Notes: generated by a model from the letters alone, not told the origin. DNA of 64,000 nucleotides from Anisakis pegreffii (GCA_035041965.1 JAPYMA010003025.1:1-64000), one strand, 5' to 3'; shown: positions 27,901-40,837, counted from the stretch's first letter. Made by a program: numbers and translations.

Positions 27901-30900
27901 GAAAGCAAACACCTTGAACTATTTAGCCTTTTGTGTTAATCGGCAACTCTTCGACCCATTTTTATATTTTGGGCACTTTCTGTTAATTAGTAACAAACAA
28001 CGAGGCGTTTGTTTCTAAACGAACGTATGTATTTCATATTTTCAGCCGTTTGCGGCGGTCATCTGACTGCTGATGCAGGTACTATACAAAGTCCACGATT
28101 CCCAGAGAACTATCCATCTGATTCGAATTGTAATTGGGTCGTTACAGTTCCGAGCAGTTTCCAAGTTGCACTCACATTTCAATATTTCAATGTTTGTTGC
28201 TATCGTACATTCGCTTGAAATTCAACTCAAATAGATTGTAGAGCAGAATTTTTTGATGACAAAATTATTGGAGGGATACGCCTAATAATGTGGTTTCAAG
28301 GTTGAACTTTCAGTTGGAAATGCACAAAGATTGTGTTTATGATCGCGTGGAAATCTACGACGGTTCTGTAGCCGATCCGAGCAATTTACTGTCGAAAATC
28401 TGTGGTCAGGTATGTCAGTTGATCGGATTTCCTTCCTCTAATTAATCTTCTTTCACTCAAGCACTTCGCTATTTTCGAACCATTTAGATTGACAGTGATT
28501 CAGTGATCTCACGCGGTAATATAGTTTTGGTGCGATTCGTTTCCGACAGTTCCGTACAAAAATCTGGATTCCACATCGATTTTGTTCGTGGTAAGAATTG
28601 CTGATGCATTGCCCACCTTTTGTGACACTCATCTTGTTGCTTTTCACTATTCGAGTATGAGTGAACGTGTTATTGGTACTAATCAATTGTGAATCAATTG
28701 TAAAATCATTCCAGAACTGGACGAATGTAAGGCTGGCACACACGGTTGTGAGCAACGTTGCGTCAACCAAATCGGTGGCTTTCGTTGTGAATGCGATATT
28801 GGATACTCACTCAGACCGGATGGAAAAACATGTCAAAGTCAGCTGCTATATTTTGATCGCTTTTCGATTGATGATCAAATTGATGACCAAAACTATCAGA
28901 TAACTCAACACTCTATCGTCACTGATATTGCTCGAGAGGAGATGCGTTTCAAATTGCGAAACGTTCACAACTTTCAGGCACATGCGGTGGTGTAATAAAA
29001 GCAGCCAATGGTACTTTCTACAGTCCAAACTTTCCGCTCAATTACCCACCACTAAAGGATTGTGTTTGGCAAATCGAAGCGCAAGAAGGCTATCAAATAA
29101 TCGTGAATTTTACGCATTTCAACGTGGAAGGAATGAAAACCGAATGTGCGTACGATTATGTGCTGATTGAGGACGAACTCGGCAAAGAGGAACGATACTG
29201 TGGCGATTATAATCAGCCACTGGTTTACACCTCAACTTCGAATCGCATCAAAGTGCATTTCGTTACTGATAATTCGGTTTGTTTGCACGTTTCTCGTTGA
29301 ATTTTGCTACGGATTTCTGACGACACTTCACTCGACGAATATTTAGCAGTTCTCATTTTCACTCACTCAGAATTACATGTTCCCCTAGGTCTGTATTCAT
29401 TTTCCATCATTATAATCAGCGCAGTCAACTTTTGGATATTGTCGATTCGAAGCAAATCAAAACTTGGTATTGCTATCTATAAGTATGCCTTCAAAAATTT
29501 GTAACGATCGAGCGATCGAAACCACCAAAATGTGCTTCTTGTGTTGCAGCGGCAGTGATGAAATTGTCATGCAATAAAGAGTCAGAAATGACAATTCCAG
29601 GTTGAAAAGAGTGGTTTTGCGGCGTATTTCATCACTGATTTAGACGAGTGTCGTAACGACAAGAGTGGCTGTCAACAAATTTGCATTAACACCATCGGTG
29701 ATTACATTCATTTGTTAACGCATTCTCGCATTAAGTCTTTCATGCATTCAAGTTTAACATATATCCGTGCACGCAATTAATTTACTTCGCTTGATCTGTT
29801 TGTTGATCCTGTGTTAATGTTCATATATTTGCACATTTATTCCGCCTCTTTCACATAATCCACAGTATCACTAGCTTAAATATCAATAGTGAGCCACATT
29901 TGAAGTCGTCATAAACTGATGTGTTGAATACCTGGAAAGACAATAATGAATAAGTGAACGGAACGAATTTATCAGTAATGCCAACTAATGTCCTCGACAC
30001 CAACAATAATGTTCTCAATTAACAGGATCGTATCGTTGCGAATGTGAGAGTGGTTACATTCTCTCAGATGACGGGCATAATTGTAAGGAGGGTGGCTGTC
30101 ATTTGCAGTTGCACGATCCTGACGGTGTTATAACATCTCCAAACTTTCCATTCGACTATCCGAAGAGTAAACTGTGCACTTGGCATCTTGTTACAACACC
30201 TGGACATCGTATTTTACTTGCAAGTTTTTATTTGTAGGGAACATTATTTCACTAATTGTCGTCTTATCACTTTCATATTCTTTCATCCATTCATCCAATA
30301 ACACCTACGATACACTTGTTGAGAGCTCTGATACTGATCGAACCTGCCGTAACGTTAGCTGTAAAGATCATTTGCGCAATCGGTATCATTAAGAGAGGAC
30401 TGTGATTGGGGCAATGATAAGAAGTAATTATAAAAAGAATCACAAAAATATAGTGTTGTGCAGGGAGTCCCCGACCATCTTCCAGCGGCGGCCATTTTCG
30501 GGGACTCTCCCCGTCCCCGATCTCCCCATCCCCGTCCCCGTTCCCGACCCATTTTGCTCTCCCCGCAAAACACTGCAATAATAGGAGCAGTAATACCATC
30601 AACAGAACGGCTAGCAATGGAAATGATCATAACAGTGATCAAGATACTACATATGCTTTGCAGTCATTCGACGAATTCGCTCTGGAGGAGCATAATATGT
30701 GTAAATATGATTATGTGGAAATGTTTGACGGTGGTGATCCGCAGGCGACATCACTGGGAATTTATTGTGGTAACGGATTACCTGCCGATATCAGATCCTC
30801 ATCTAATCAACTGTTCATTACAATGATCACAGATGCATCTGTTGCTAGACGTGGCTTCAAGGCTTTTTATTCATCTGGTGATTGATTGATTCTTACTTCA

Positions 30901-32137
30901 TTCATCCGATTCTTTTTCCATCATTATGCCAACAATGTTATGCAAAAGACAAAATGCGGGAGATTGAAGTGATAGACACTTTTCAGAAACTTCCAAAAGT
31001 AACATCTTGACAAGTAATATCAAAAGTAATATCCTATCAGTTGGACAGGATATCACAGAGGTTCTCAACTGTGCAAATTTCATATTCACTATCGGAATTT
31101 TCTGCTGCTTGTTTCGTTACTTTTCAGCAACGAAATATCACACAAACAGAATTTGATTATAAGTGAATTCATAATTGTCCCACTGACATTCAAGTTGTTC
31201 ATTCATATTTGATAAATTCATTGAGAATGTGCATATTATGAATGAATGTCATCGTAATCTTACTCACATTCATCATTTAAAGTGTGCGGAGGAGAGCTGA
31301 GAGCCGAGCATACGATTGGCTTCATATACTCACACGCTCGTTACAGCGACAATAAATATGAGAAGAAGATGAGGTTGGTGTGTTAATTTACAGGATAGCT
31401 AATAGCGGTGTTCACTTTAAACTAAATTTGAGTGTGCTCTCATTGAAGGCAATCGCTGGGTTATTTGAAAATAAATTTCAGATGTGAATGGCGCATATTG
31501 GCGGATGTGAATCGCGGTGTTGAACTGCGATTTGCTCAGTTCGATCTTGAGAAGGAATCAAACTGTGACTTTGATTATATAGAAGTGTTTGATGGTTACG
31601 AACGCACTGAGGAACATAAAATGGGTCATTTTTGCGGTGATCAAGTGAGCATTTGAATGAAGATATCATACTACTGATTCGATGATACGACGCTACATTT
31701 TACAATATGAATCAAAATCCATCCTAGGCACTCTTATAATTTAGTAACATTTTCATAGAGTATATCTCAAATCCACTCAAATTCCAGAACTACTTCATGT
31801 ATTCCAAAAATTCCATTTCTTTCTCATTTTTCTAGCTCAATTGCTCTCCATTTGTTCCAAACAAGCAACAATTCACTTTAATAACTGATTATTCATTGCC
31901 AAAATGCAGTAGTTTCATCATAAATTACAGTGCAACTTCTAATTTGTTTCAATTTTCAAGTTACCGCCGATATTCATCTCAACCGGTCGTAAGTTGTTGC
32001 TGGTGTTGAACACGGATGATTCTGAAGAGAGGAAAGGATTCGTTGCCGAGTATCGTTCCACCGTTCCGGCAACTGCCATACCCTTAATAAAACCAACCCC
32101 ACGTGCATCGCGTGAACCGATTGTTAACAATCACTAA
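24989..32137 (+). CDS. nas-39: NAS-39, tolloid/BMP1-type astacin metalloprotease
   Basis: This secreted zinc protease is the worm tolloid/BMP1 orthologue; family members trim procollagens and TGF-beta antagonists outside the cell. Exons: 24989-25191, 25503-25588, 25629-25749, 25987-26165, 26419-26649, 26884-27093, 27626-27736, 28046-28191, 28314-28409, 28488-28590, 28715-28837, 28978-29276, 29601-29697, 30026-30219, 30664-30877, 31283-31373, 31482-31644, 31961-32137; about 947 residues. Order of parts: signal peptide (1-25), short propeptide with a GD motif (QIGDMVFD), furin-like site RRRSR before [11 protein letters not shown], astacin domain (72-273) with [28 protein letters not shown] (zinc His166, 170, 176; Glu167) and Met-turn SIMHY, then CUB1, CUB2, EGF1, CUB3, EGF2, CUB4, CUB5. 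This is the full tolloid order. CUB1 is shortened near its start. Intron 14 begins with GC rather than GT. An extra propeptide exon between exons 1 and 2 cannot be excluded. Confidence 0.95.
27288..27416. mobile_element. Small hAT-like MITE in nas-39 intron 6
   Basis: About 129 bp with imperfect terminal inverted repeats: AGAGTTGGGCAATAGAGCGC at the left end, and CAGCGGTGTGCAACAGCGCG when the right end is read on the minus strand. The CAGCGGTGTGCAA end resembles hAT-superfamily termini. An inner palindrome (CACTAACTTT ... AAAGTTAGTG) sits at about 27355-27390. No coding capacity. An 8-bp target duplication is not clear. Confidence 0.6.
30452..30573. mobile_element. GC-rich hAT-like MITE in nas-39 intron 14
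   Basis: A sharply GC-rich island of about 120 bp in an AT-rich intron. Its left end reads TAGTGTTGTGCAGGGAG; the right end read on the minus strand is CAGTGTTTTGCGGGGAG, so the ends form imperfect inverted repeats of about 16 bp with a hAT-like CAGTG start. The inside carries repeated CCCCGTCCCCG words (about 30508-30540), which form runs of GGGG on the minus strand. No protein-coding capacity. Confidence 0.65.
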
Positions 32138-34943
32138 TCAAATTAAAATGCTTGACGAATTGCGACAAACTCAAATAAATCACCACAAAATTCAGAGTTT
32201 CGTCCTTCTAATTTTAACACATTTATTCGAATTGAGTTATAAACTTATAAAGAACTGCTGCAATCGTATTTGTTATGAACTTATAAATGAAAGAATGTGC
32301 GTTGATAAAATGTCATGAAAAAGTACAAGTGTCGTCTCCTTATTTAAGCACCGGCAACAAGATTTTGACGTCGATATTGATGAAAGTAATAGTGTTGGTA
32401 ATCATAATCGTCATATTGATCATTCAACAAATGAATTTAAGAAATCCAGTTGAGAAAGCTTCAGAGTAGGGATTTTAGAGTATGGTGAACCTAGCATATG
32501 TTGAAGAACTGTTTTAAAAGTTTTCATCATCGACCGTCAGCTCCATCTTAATTGGCAAACTCGTTTTCAATCCCCTTGGTGATAGCAAGGTTGAAATCGT
32601 TAAGGAATACTCGCTTCTTGATTTCTCATTATAATAGCCATATTCCGAAGTGATCGTATACATGTTCAAGTAACACAGAAAAGTGTTTTTAATCAACGAC
32701 GATCACAACCTTTCTCGACGGAATGAATGCTCTCGTTTCTTTTGACCACTTGAAATTACCAAATTACACAAAATCGATAAATGTGTTCTGTTGTGTTGTT
32801 GTATGAAAAAACTGAATGGCTTGCAATGCCTTCAAGCTAGAATCTTATCGTTAATAAGTCCCCTTTTCTACATAATCTCTGTGTTTGTTTCGAACAATTC
32901 ATCGTTTCCAATAGTAACTTCAATAAATTCATCAAAGCAATTGCTGATCATAGCATTTGGCCATTACATTTTAGGAATTACATTCTACTGAATAATGAAC
33001 ATCCTTTATGGATCACAAATCCATACAACCCTTTATTAAATCATCGTTGATCTTTTGGCTCAATTGTAAGCCAACTTTTAAACGAGTTTTTGAGATTGCA
33101 AACAAATAAAAACATCACTCGTTTCCATCGCCAGATACATCATATGCGAAGCAATACAGCCAGTGAGTTCAGCTGCATACGATATTCTATTGAAGAGTTG
33201 TCGTCGGTGTTGCTCGATCCCCTTCTTGATTTGTCAGTCTCATCTCAATTCATCCGAAGAGTGCATTCATTCTTTGAAAAAAGCCAAATTACGAGCACAT
33301 GCAATGCGATGATGTTCACAGAAAAATATGGAAAAATTGTTACGAAAGCATTCATACATTCAGAGATATTCTCTCCGAAGGAATGTCAAAAATGTGGATT
33401 ATTTAAGACTGGTGCTTATAATAATCCTTAGAAGAAGATTTTTTGATAGCGGAGGTGATTGACGAGAATGGCACATAAAGTATTAACGAATGATAAATGA
33501 ATGAGTGCTTTTTTATGGAATAATCCGGGACCAAATTTCACTGCAGTGCACTTATGTTCACTGATTTCATAGTTGAATATTATAGTATTAGTGACTGATT
33601 TCATAGTTGAGAATACTGCTGTAAGCATGATCTCATTGTAATTTCCACTCCTTTAAGGTAACAACAAGATGCAAATTAAACTTAAACTCAAAACTAAGAA
33701 TTAACCGCGACGGCATTTTACTGCAATTGAAAGCAGATCATTATCTCCCTGAATAAAACTATCAATTCAAGAGCTGAAGTTTTAAAATGCAACCGTCCAC
33801 TCACGAAGCTGCAATTTAAGCTTTTTAGTGTAATAATTTAATCTTTCGGAACGTCAGCATTTGCTCATAAAGGAAAAGGATACTGAGTGGAAAGAGTGAA
33901 GCATTTTGTGAGTAGTCATTCAGCCTGCCCTAGTATCCGCATCACATTTCGTAAATGCATAATGACTGTGAAACATGATAAGCGCTCTACTAAATGTCAA
34001 TTCAGCCATATAGCAAATGAAAACCAATTTGAGATTGCTTTTGGAGATATATTGTTCCAATTCATTGTCAGCAGCACTACGTACGAATATTATACATTCC
34101 GGGCAATTGTTGTTATGTACTAAATGTGCATGTCTACATTCATCTGAACAAACGTCACATTAGCCGCATAATATTGTTGATGAACACATGAATTAAGGTT
34201 CTGAAGAAATATAGGCTTTAGGAAGGGGAGAATACAGAGCGATATAATGTGATATTCGCGAATGATGCATTCAGCATCTGTCCTATACATACGTTCACCA
34301 TATAATATCTTGAGCAGATAGATATGCATCGTCATTGTTAAGAGTGAATGAATATGCGAACGTTGGCGTATATATACATGCATGCAAGCATATGAATTTG
34401 AATAAATTAGATGATGTCGTTGAAAATTTAAGGAAATGAGGGAGGGTGCTGATTGAAGATGAATCGGTTGTCATATGTTAGACGTGGCAGAGGATGATTT
34501 TGCCGGAGATGAATAAAGGCAGTTGCAAAATGAGAATATTCTCGCCAAGAGAACAAGAGAGTGTGGATATACATAGCTAAATTCCCGAGACAAGGAAGGA
34601 TATATGGAGAGAATGAAGAGAGTGATCAAGGATGAATAACGAAGAAAGCGAATGAGTGCATTCAGCTAGTCAAGTCGTCCTGGCTACGCTTGGTTCAACA
34701 GTCTATATTAACTGCTCGCTAATATAGTATTAGTTCTCGAGTAAGCTGTAGACAGCCAATAGTATATAAGGCGTACGCAGTGTTATCTGCAGGACTTGGA
34801 CTAGTGATGCCTATAAGGCATTATCTATTTGTCTATTTCTATTTGTTTAAATAACTGCATCACCAACAAGTGCTGAGGACCAACAAAACGGTCAAACAAA
34901 CTAGGCCAAATCCAGCTAACGGAGCCGCAATCAATAGCGTCCG
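32138..34943. other. Intergenic region nas-39 to armadillo gene
   Basis: Apart from the poly(A) signal of nas-39 I see no supported feature. A 113-codon open frame (33090-33431, plus) and a 78-codon one (33887-34123, plus) have neither recognisable domains nor convincing splice partners. About 34430-34640 is purine-rich (many GAGAG/GGAGA words). An acceptor-like CCAACAAG just upstream of 34871 could serve trans-splicing of the next gene. Confidence 0.45.
32174..32179 (+). terminator. AATAAA polyadenylation signal candidate for nas-39
   Basis: An exact AATAAA lies 37 bases after the nas-39 stop codon, a usual distance for a short nematode 3' UTR. The call rests on motif and position only. Confidence 0.5.
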
Positions 34944-37900
34944 ATGGGACAACAGCAGTCATCATTCGTTGTTGAAATCGCTTCACCACGTCTCGGAAGC
35001 TTTCAGGTTTTTTAAGTTTATTGTTTTATTTTTTTTAATTTATTGGTTTTATTACGCAATCTTATCATCATTCAACAACATTCGCGTTAATTCAACGACA
35101 ACTTAACGACCTCTTCGTAGGAATCCTATCACAACTCCACGAACAAATCCATCAAACATTTCAAGCAATTCTTTATTTCACTATCAAGTGAATCCTCAAT
35201 GGGTCATTAGAGCAACCATTTTATGTGTTCACAAAAGAGTGTTTCCTTCCAGATGTCAGTCATGTTTTTGTTTCATCGAGCAGGCCCGAAATGGGTCGGT
35301 CGATCGTTAAATCGACCATTATATCACGCGATAAAACTAAATCATCGTGAAAATTTTCAATGCTGAACGATAATGTGAAATGATTTGCGTTGAAACTTTT
35401 TGCGAAACAATGAACATTTCATCAGTTATAAACTACAAAGTCACGAAAACTTTAAACTGTTCTAACCGGTAGTCTTCGTTCAAAGTATAATGCTTTGCAA
35501 AGGTTTGAGCTTATCACTAGCGACAGAAAACAAAAGACATTCTGATCGTCGAAAGACTATGAAGAGTCGAGTTTAGTTCGTGTTTGCATGTTGTGTTCTG
35601 CATCAATGTATATCATTAGAATGCAAGGAAGCAAGTTCATTAACAGCAAGTATCTTGAGAATTTCAGAGAAATGCTTCATATCATGTCGCTTAGTCTGCT
35701 GGTTTGTTTGTGATCAGTGTTTGTGATCAACATTTACACACCCATGAAAAATTAATCATTTGATCGAAATGCTCGGTCAAAAATTAATACCTATGATCAA
35801 AATAAATGCCAACAATGGAGTGAACATAATTAACCAGTACTTAACCGTCTCAATTTCAGCGCATCCCCCAGAAAGATCCAGATGAAGAAGATTCCGTAAA
35901 ATCGCAATGGCGTATCACCGTTAACCCGTCAGCCAACTTCCTCTCGTCAAGCGAACAGCTTAAAGCACTCATAAATCGTCTCTATCGCAATCAGGTCTTG
36001 TCATTTTGTATTATAACCATTATTAATGCTGCTCTCATTAACACCAGTATTCTGACCAAATTTATCGATATTCTTAACGTTATTTGTACGTTTATGCTTA
36101 CAAGTCATCATTTTTTTTTGACAACCTCGCAGGCATAAAATCTCATTCACCCTACGAAACCACCCAAAAGCAGCTGATGTATGGCTCAGTAATAATAATT
36201 CAATGATTCAATGTGATTTTGACTTTTCACATTCAAAAGATTCACAAGCTCTTAATGTTATCCCAGGAAATCCGAAATAATCTCGACTTTTTTAAATCAA
36301 AAATTGTGACGGTTTTCGGTCTTTTTGCTGATTCTCAAAGAGAACCGTTCAAGCTACATCTTGCAGCCAGATGTTGCAGGTTGCAAGTTTTGTCAATCAA
36401 AATTTTACATTCATTCAACTTAAATCGGATGTCTTGCATGAACTACATGTTAATAACTGGAATACTATTGAATATTTCAAATTCAGGAATTTCAGAAATT
36501 ACTATCGCCCTCAGAGGCTCGTTATTTGTCGACGGCACTACAATGTATTGATACCACCTCGGATTTACTGCTGCCGTTACTTACGGTCATATCAAATGCC
36601 ACAGCATTTCCAGCCAATCAAGTCGTTCCTTTCATCAAATTGCTTTCCATTCGTTTTCCATTTTCCTTTTCAAACTCAGCTTTTTTCAACTTTTCGAACT
36701 TCAACATTTTTCGACCCCTTTTCATCACCGAAAATTCCATCTCGAGCAATTTCCGTAAGCGACAATTCTGCTAGTTTCATTGCTGAGTTCTTTTTTCATT
36801 CACTCCCTTCTCTGCACTTGTCACTCATCTGTTAAACTGCATTAGGGCAACACCACAAAATGAATGACTTCATTTCGAAATATTGTAAGGAGGAGAAATT
36901 CTCTTTTTTTTAAATCATTTGTTCGATCATCAAAATCAAGTTTTGAGTTCGTCAGTTTTTCTTATATTCTTGCATTGCTAACTTTAAGAAATTGCATTGT
37001 ATCAATATTTCAAAGCTATCGATGCATTCCATCAGCCAATAACTGGTGTTCGAATAGCATCGAAAACAAATCCTGAACACTGCAATATTTCAGAGTATAT
37101 TTTCACAATTCGGTATCACGGAACGTATTGCAACAATGCTCAGCAAAAATCATGCTGCACTGCCGAGCTCATGCAAAGTAAACACTCTTCATTATTCACT
37201 CCATCATAGGGCACGAAAGCTGAGATGATCTTTATGCGAAAGTTGATCGAGCTTTTTCTTTATCAGAGGATATAGAATTTTCATTATCGAATCATACACC
37301 ATTTTTTGTTTCAGATTTCATTCAGAGACTATTTCTAAAATCGAATCAGCGCAAATTTTTGGATTCTCATACTCAATCGTATTACTGCATAACAGTCACG
37401 TAATACATCGTCATGAAATCATAAATGAAACCAACAGTGAAAATATCCATCAATAATGTTCAAATCATTCACACAATGGTGATTTTCAAGCTGCACACGA
37501 AATGAGCTGAAATTTCAGATAATGCTAGTACAGTGCATAGCGAATATGGCGGTAAGCAATGAGAACGGAACAATTCTTCAAAAAAGTATTCCATATTTGG
37601 TGAAACGACTTGACTCGACAATTGATCTCGAGAGTACAGTTGCATTCCAAGCTTTAACAAATCTATCAACGAATATTCTACCTACGCAAATTGATATCTT
37701 CCTACCGGCCATTCCAGCTTGCTTCAAAAGGTTCACTTTTTTGGTTCAATTCATTTGCTTAACCTAATTCTATTTTTTTCTAAACCTAAACGTCAGTTCT
37801 GCTAGCGCTTCCGTATGTAGTTATCAGTTTTAAAATGCTCAGTTGTTGACGAATGCATACACTGATCATATTGCTGTGAGTGATCGATCACCTGACCTGA

Positions 37901-39898
37901 TTTAAAATGAACACACCGTTAACAAAAAAGCATTTCAAAAATTCATTACACAATTTCGTTACATCAACGACCTTACATAAATTAATTGTATATGTCTTTT
38001 TTTTTGGAATTTTGATTGATAATAACAATTCGATTGGAAACACTCAATAAATAGACTATCATTAAGTGATGAATTGACAATCCATTGCGTATTCCTTTTA
38101 GTGAGAAAATTTCTTTAAATATTCATTGCGATTTTGGAGAATGGTTGATTTAGTTTAGCAACGATAACGACATAACGCTTTTCTCAGTGAAATAAACATT
38201 CAGTTTTAGGTTATGGGTAAAGGGCGAAGCCAATTTAAATGCATTGAGATTACTTGTAAATTTATCGTGTTGTCCAGATATGGTTCCACACATACTCGCC
38301 GCTAAGGTATGTTGTTGAGAATAACCTTCGAATGTTTCATTGCCATTCTTTCCATCCTTTTCTCAAGATAAATAACTATGTTATACAAGCGACTTCCTCA
38401 TATCCCACCTCTTTGGGTCTTTGATAACTGAAATGTTCGCCATTCAATTGTTACATGCAATTGCTTTCCACAAGCAAACACTCAGACTGAATACAGCAGC
38501 TCTTATGAAAGATAATCTTTTATTTTCCTCTGCTTTACTGGCATTTCTCTCCAACATTTTTGAGTGCGAAGCTCTCAGCCAGTCGTTGAAAGGATGTATG
38601 AGGTAATGCGGCAACACATTTTGCTATTCTCTTGAAAGTATGTGCTGCCGTTTTTGGAGATAATATGCGATAACAGAACCTTGTCTCATTATTGTCGAAA
38701 AGTCATACTCTTCCAAGAGTAGCAATAAAATAGACGCAAAATTGAATGGCTAAGGAATTCTTCTGATTGCTTCGAAGGAATAAGGAGGTAGAATGGACTT
38801 CGGCAAATCTTCCACTGAAAAACCTCTGAGCATTGACATTTTAAAATTATTAAGAGAGAAAGAAGATAAGCTAATGATATTGATCATAATTTGCAGTGTA
38901 ACTTTCAGAGTAAGAAGTGCACATTTCATAGGTGTAACTTTAGATTTGAAAGATTAAAATGTGACTCCTCAGTCGTTCTCACAACAAACAATTCAGCTGC
39001 AAGAAAATTTACTCAATTAAGGCAGTGACTGGACTTCTGTCTGTGCTTGACTCGGACAAACCAGAAGTGGTGCTACGTTCGGTCATCTGGATACTGTGCA
39101 TGTCGTCGGCAGTTGAAGTGCTCTCAATATCATACGATGTTATTGCACCGTTCAACGCTGATCCTTTCGCAAATCCACATTATACCATCTATTTTGCTAT
39201 TTACGGTGCTAAGGTCTCGTTTTCAATCAGTCGTTGTTGATTCGTTTCATTTGCTGTTCTTATAAACCTTTCCCTTCTGTTCAGAGACGATCTCCTTCAC
39301 ACGATGATAAAGGAGAATCGCACATGAAATGGATTCGCCAACTGAATTCTTGCGTCGCATGTACTTATGATCGTGACCGGTCAATTTGCGTAAAGACATT
39401 TAGCCTAATGACAGTTCGCCTAACAACGCATTGCCTAACGGACAGTTTGCCTAACGGACAATTTGCCGAACGGACAGTTTGCCTAACTTACGGTTTTTAA
39501 TGGATGTTTCGCCTAATAGGCAAGCTGTTCCTTAGGCAAACTGTCCATTAGGCAAAATATCCGTTCGGCAAATTGTCCATTAGGCATTGTGTTTTTACGC
39601 AAACTGTCGTTAAGCTAAATGCCTGTAGGCAGATTGACCGGATGGCATTTATAATGACCAATAACGCTGACAACGACAATGATACGGATAATAATAAACA
39701 TTGTAATTTGCTGTTGATAATTACTCATGTATCAGGAACTCATTTATCTCTGTTCAGGGCAGACGTGAACTGGAGAAGAGACTGCGCGAGATGTGTTCAG
39801 GTGATGGTGAACTAGCGACTAAATCTAAACGATTGTTGGACATTTTATCACGAATTCCTGAAGCGCGATCCTGTGTTTCTCATTTGAATCGTCTTTGA
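34944..39898 (+). CDS. ARMC10/ARMCX-like armadillo-repeat protein
   Basis: Exons: 34944-35006, 35860-35994, 36496-36621, 37094-37177, 37519-37730, 38210-38306, 39022-39213, 39758-39898; about 349 residues with continuous frame. The start was fixed by a stop codon (TAG, 34935-34937) just upstream in frame. The protein begins MGQQQSSF, a good N-myristoylation context (Gly2, Ser6). Residues 22-66 hold an acidic then variable stretch (KDPDEEDSVKSQW). From about 67 come helical repeats: SEARYLSTALQCIDTTSD, NATAFPANQ, CIANMAVSNENGTIL, ALTNLSTN, LNALRLLVNLSCCPDM. Their order and the NxA/SxNQ and LLxNL signatures resemble the ARM domain of vertebrate ARMC10 and ARMCX proteins. Residues 240-303 and a basic C-terminal tail follow. 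Function in worms is unknown to me; a membrane-attached adaptor is an inference. An additional exon at about 39293-39349 (RRSPSHDDKGESHMKWIRQL) may be used, but it needs a weak donor to keep frame. Confidence 0.8.
39376..39652. mobile_element. Palindromic MITE built from GCCTAACGGACA-type units
   Basis: About 277 bp in the last intron of the armadillo gene. The left arm starts CCGGTCAATTTGCG...CATTTAGCCTAATGACAGTT; the reverse complement of the right end starts CCGGTCAATCTGCC...CATTTAGCTTAACGACAGTT. Both arms contain several near-identical 16-18-base units (GCCTAACGGACAGTTT, GCCGAACGGACA, and their complement AAACTGTCCATTAGGC). The whole can fold into one long hairpin. No coding capacity. It begins about 26 bases after a possible optional exon. 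Confidence 0.75.
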
Positions 39899-40837
39899 TG
39901 ACAACATCTCAATTGTATTAATAAGAATATTGCTAAGATAACAATAATGATAAAACTACTGATATGATTGATACCGATATTCTTTCAGCATCATTTTCAA
40001 CAAATTAAGGTTCTGCTCACTAACGAACACTTGTATTTGCTTGTTGTCGGCATGCTCGCATCAAGCATGCATTTTCACATGTTTCAAAAATAAATCATAC
40101 ATTTCACAATATTCAAGCAATATAACATCGTTACAGTGCTTTGAGTACAGGTGTCGATTATTCGTCAAAAATATTTACATACGCTACTATACAAATTTTC
40201 ATATACACATTCGAAACATTTCATCAAAGTGTTGTTCCAGCGTAATTCATGAAAATAACTAAATGCTAGACAAAGGCGATGACAATCAAAAGTCACTGCA
40301 AATTTGCTCATACACTCAGAATATGGCACGAAAGTAAGGCTCGAACTGCCTGAGACAGTTTAAGCGAGTCTGAAAGCTGCAGCTTACAGCCGACGATTGC
40401 ACGATACTCTCTCTAAGCGAAGAGAGTTTCATCGCCAAATTGAAAGAATACTATCGATCATTTCGAATAAACAACAATTCACGCTATTTTTGAAACTCCG
40501 ATTGTTTTTATCCCCATTTCAGCTCTCAATTGATTAAAATATCAGCAAGCCACATACTGCTGGTAATATGATCTGCTTGTTAATGAATGCGGCAAACTGA
40601 ACTGAACTGAACGAATATCCATAGAACAGTCAATCTCATTTTGAAGGCATCACTATAATTTCGAAAATTTTCACATCGAATTCACAATTCTGTCCTACTA
40701 TGGTAGCTATCATCAACTAACAGAATGAAAAAAGACAAATTCATTCCGAGTAACAAAAACAAATAAGAATTCCGTGTGATACCAAACTCTGTCACGATCA
40801 TTTTTATAAAAAAAGTGATCACTGACAAACGACTGAG
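39899..40837. other. Intergenic region between convergent armadillo and paqr-3 genes
   Basis: No supported gene. At about 40326-40410 the minus strand contains a GTTCGAGCC word resembling a tRNA B box, but the flanking bases do not fold into a tRNA T-arm. AATAA-type words near 39923 could belong to the 3' end of the armadillo gene. Confidence 0.45.

Noticed and set aside
30291..30826. Open frames of 95-122 codons on both strands, Pro/Arg-rich on plus and Gly/Asp-rich on minus
   Set aside because: They arise from the GC-rich MITE inside nas-39 intron 14, and partly from exon 15 read in a wrong frame.
33090..33431. 113-codon plus-strand frame downstream of nas-39
   Set aside because: No domain, no paired splice sites, and within chance expectation for this base composition.
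36371..36835. 154-codon plus-strand open frame, the longest in the window
   Set aside because: It overlaps the armadillo gene's exon 3 in another frame and is Phe/Ser-rich; a shadow of the true exon and adjoining intron.
40326..40410. tRNA-like segment on the minus strand (GTTCGAGCC B-box-like word)
   Set aside because: The five bases flanking the loop do not pair as a T-stem and no acceptor stem or A box fits; at most a decayed tRNA-derived repeat.
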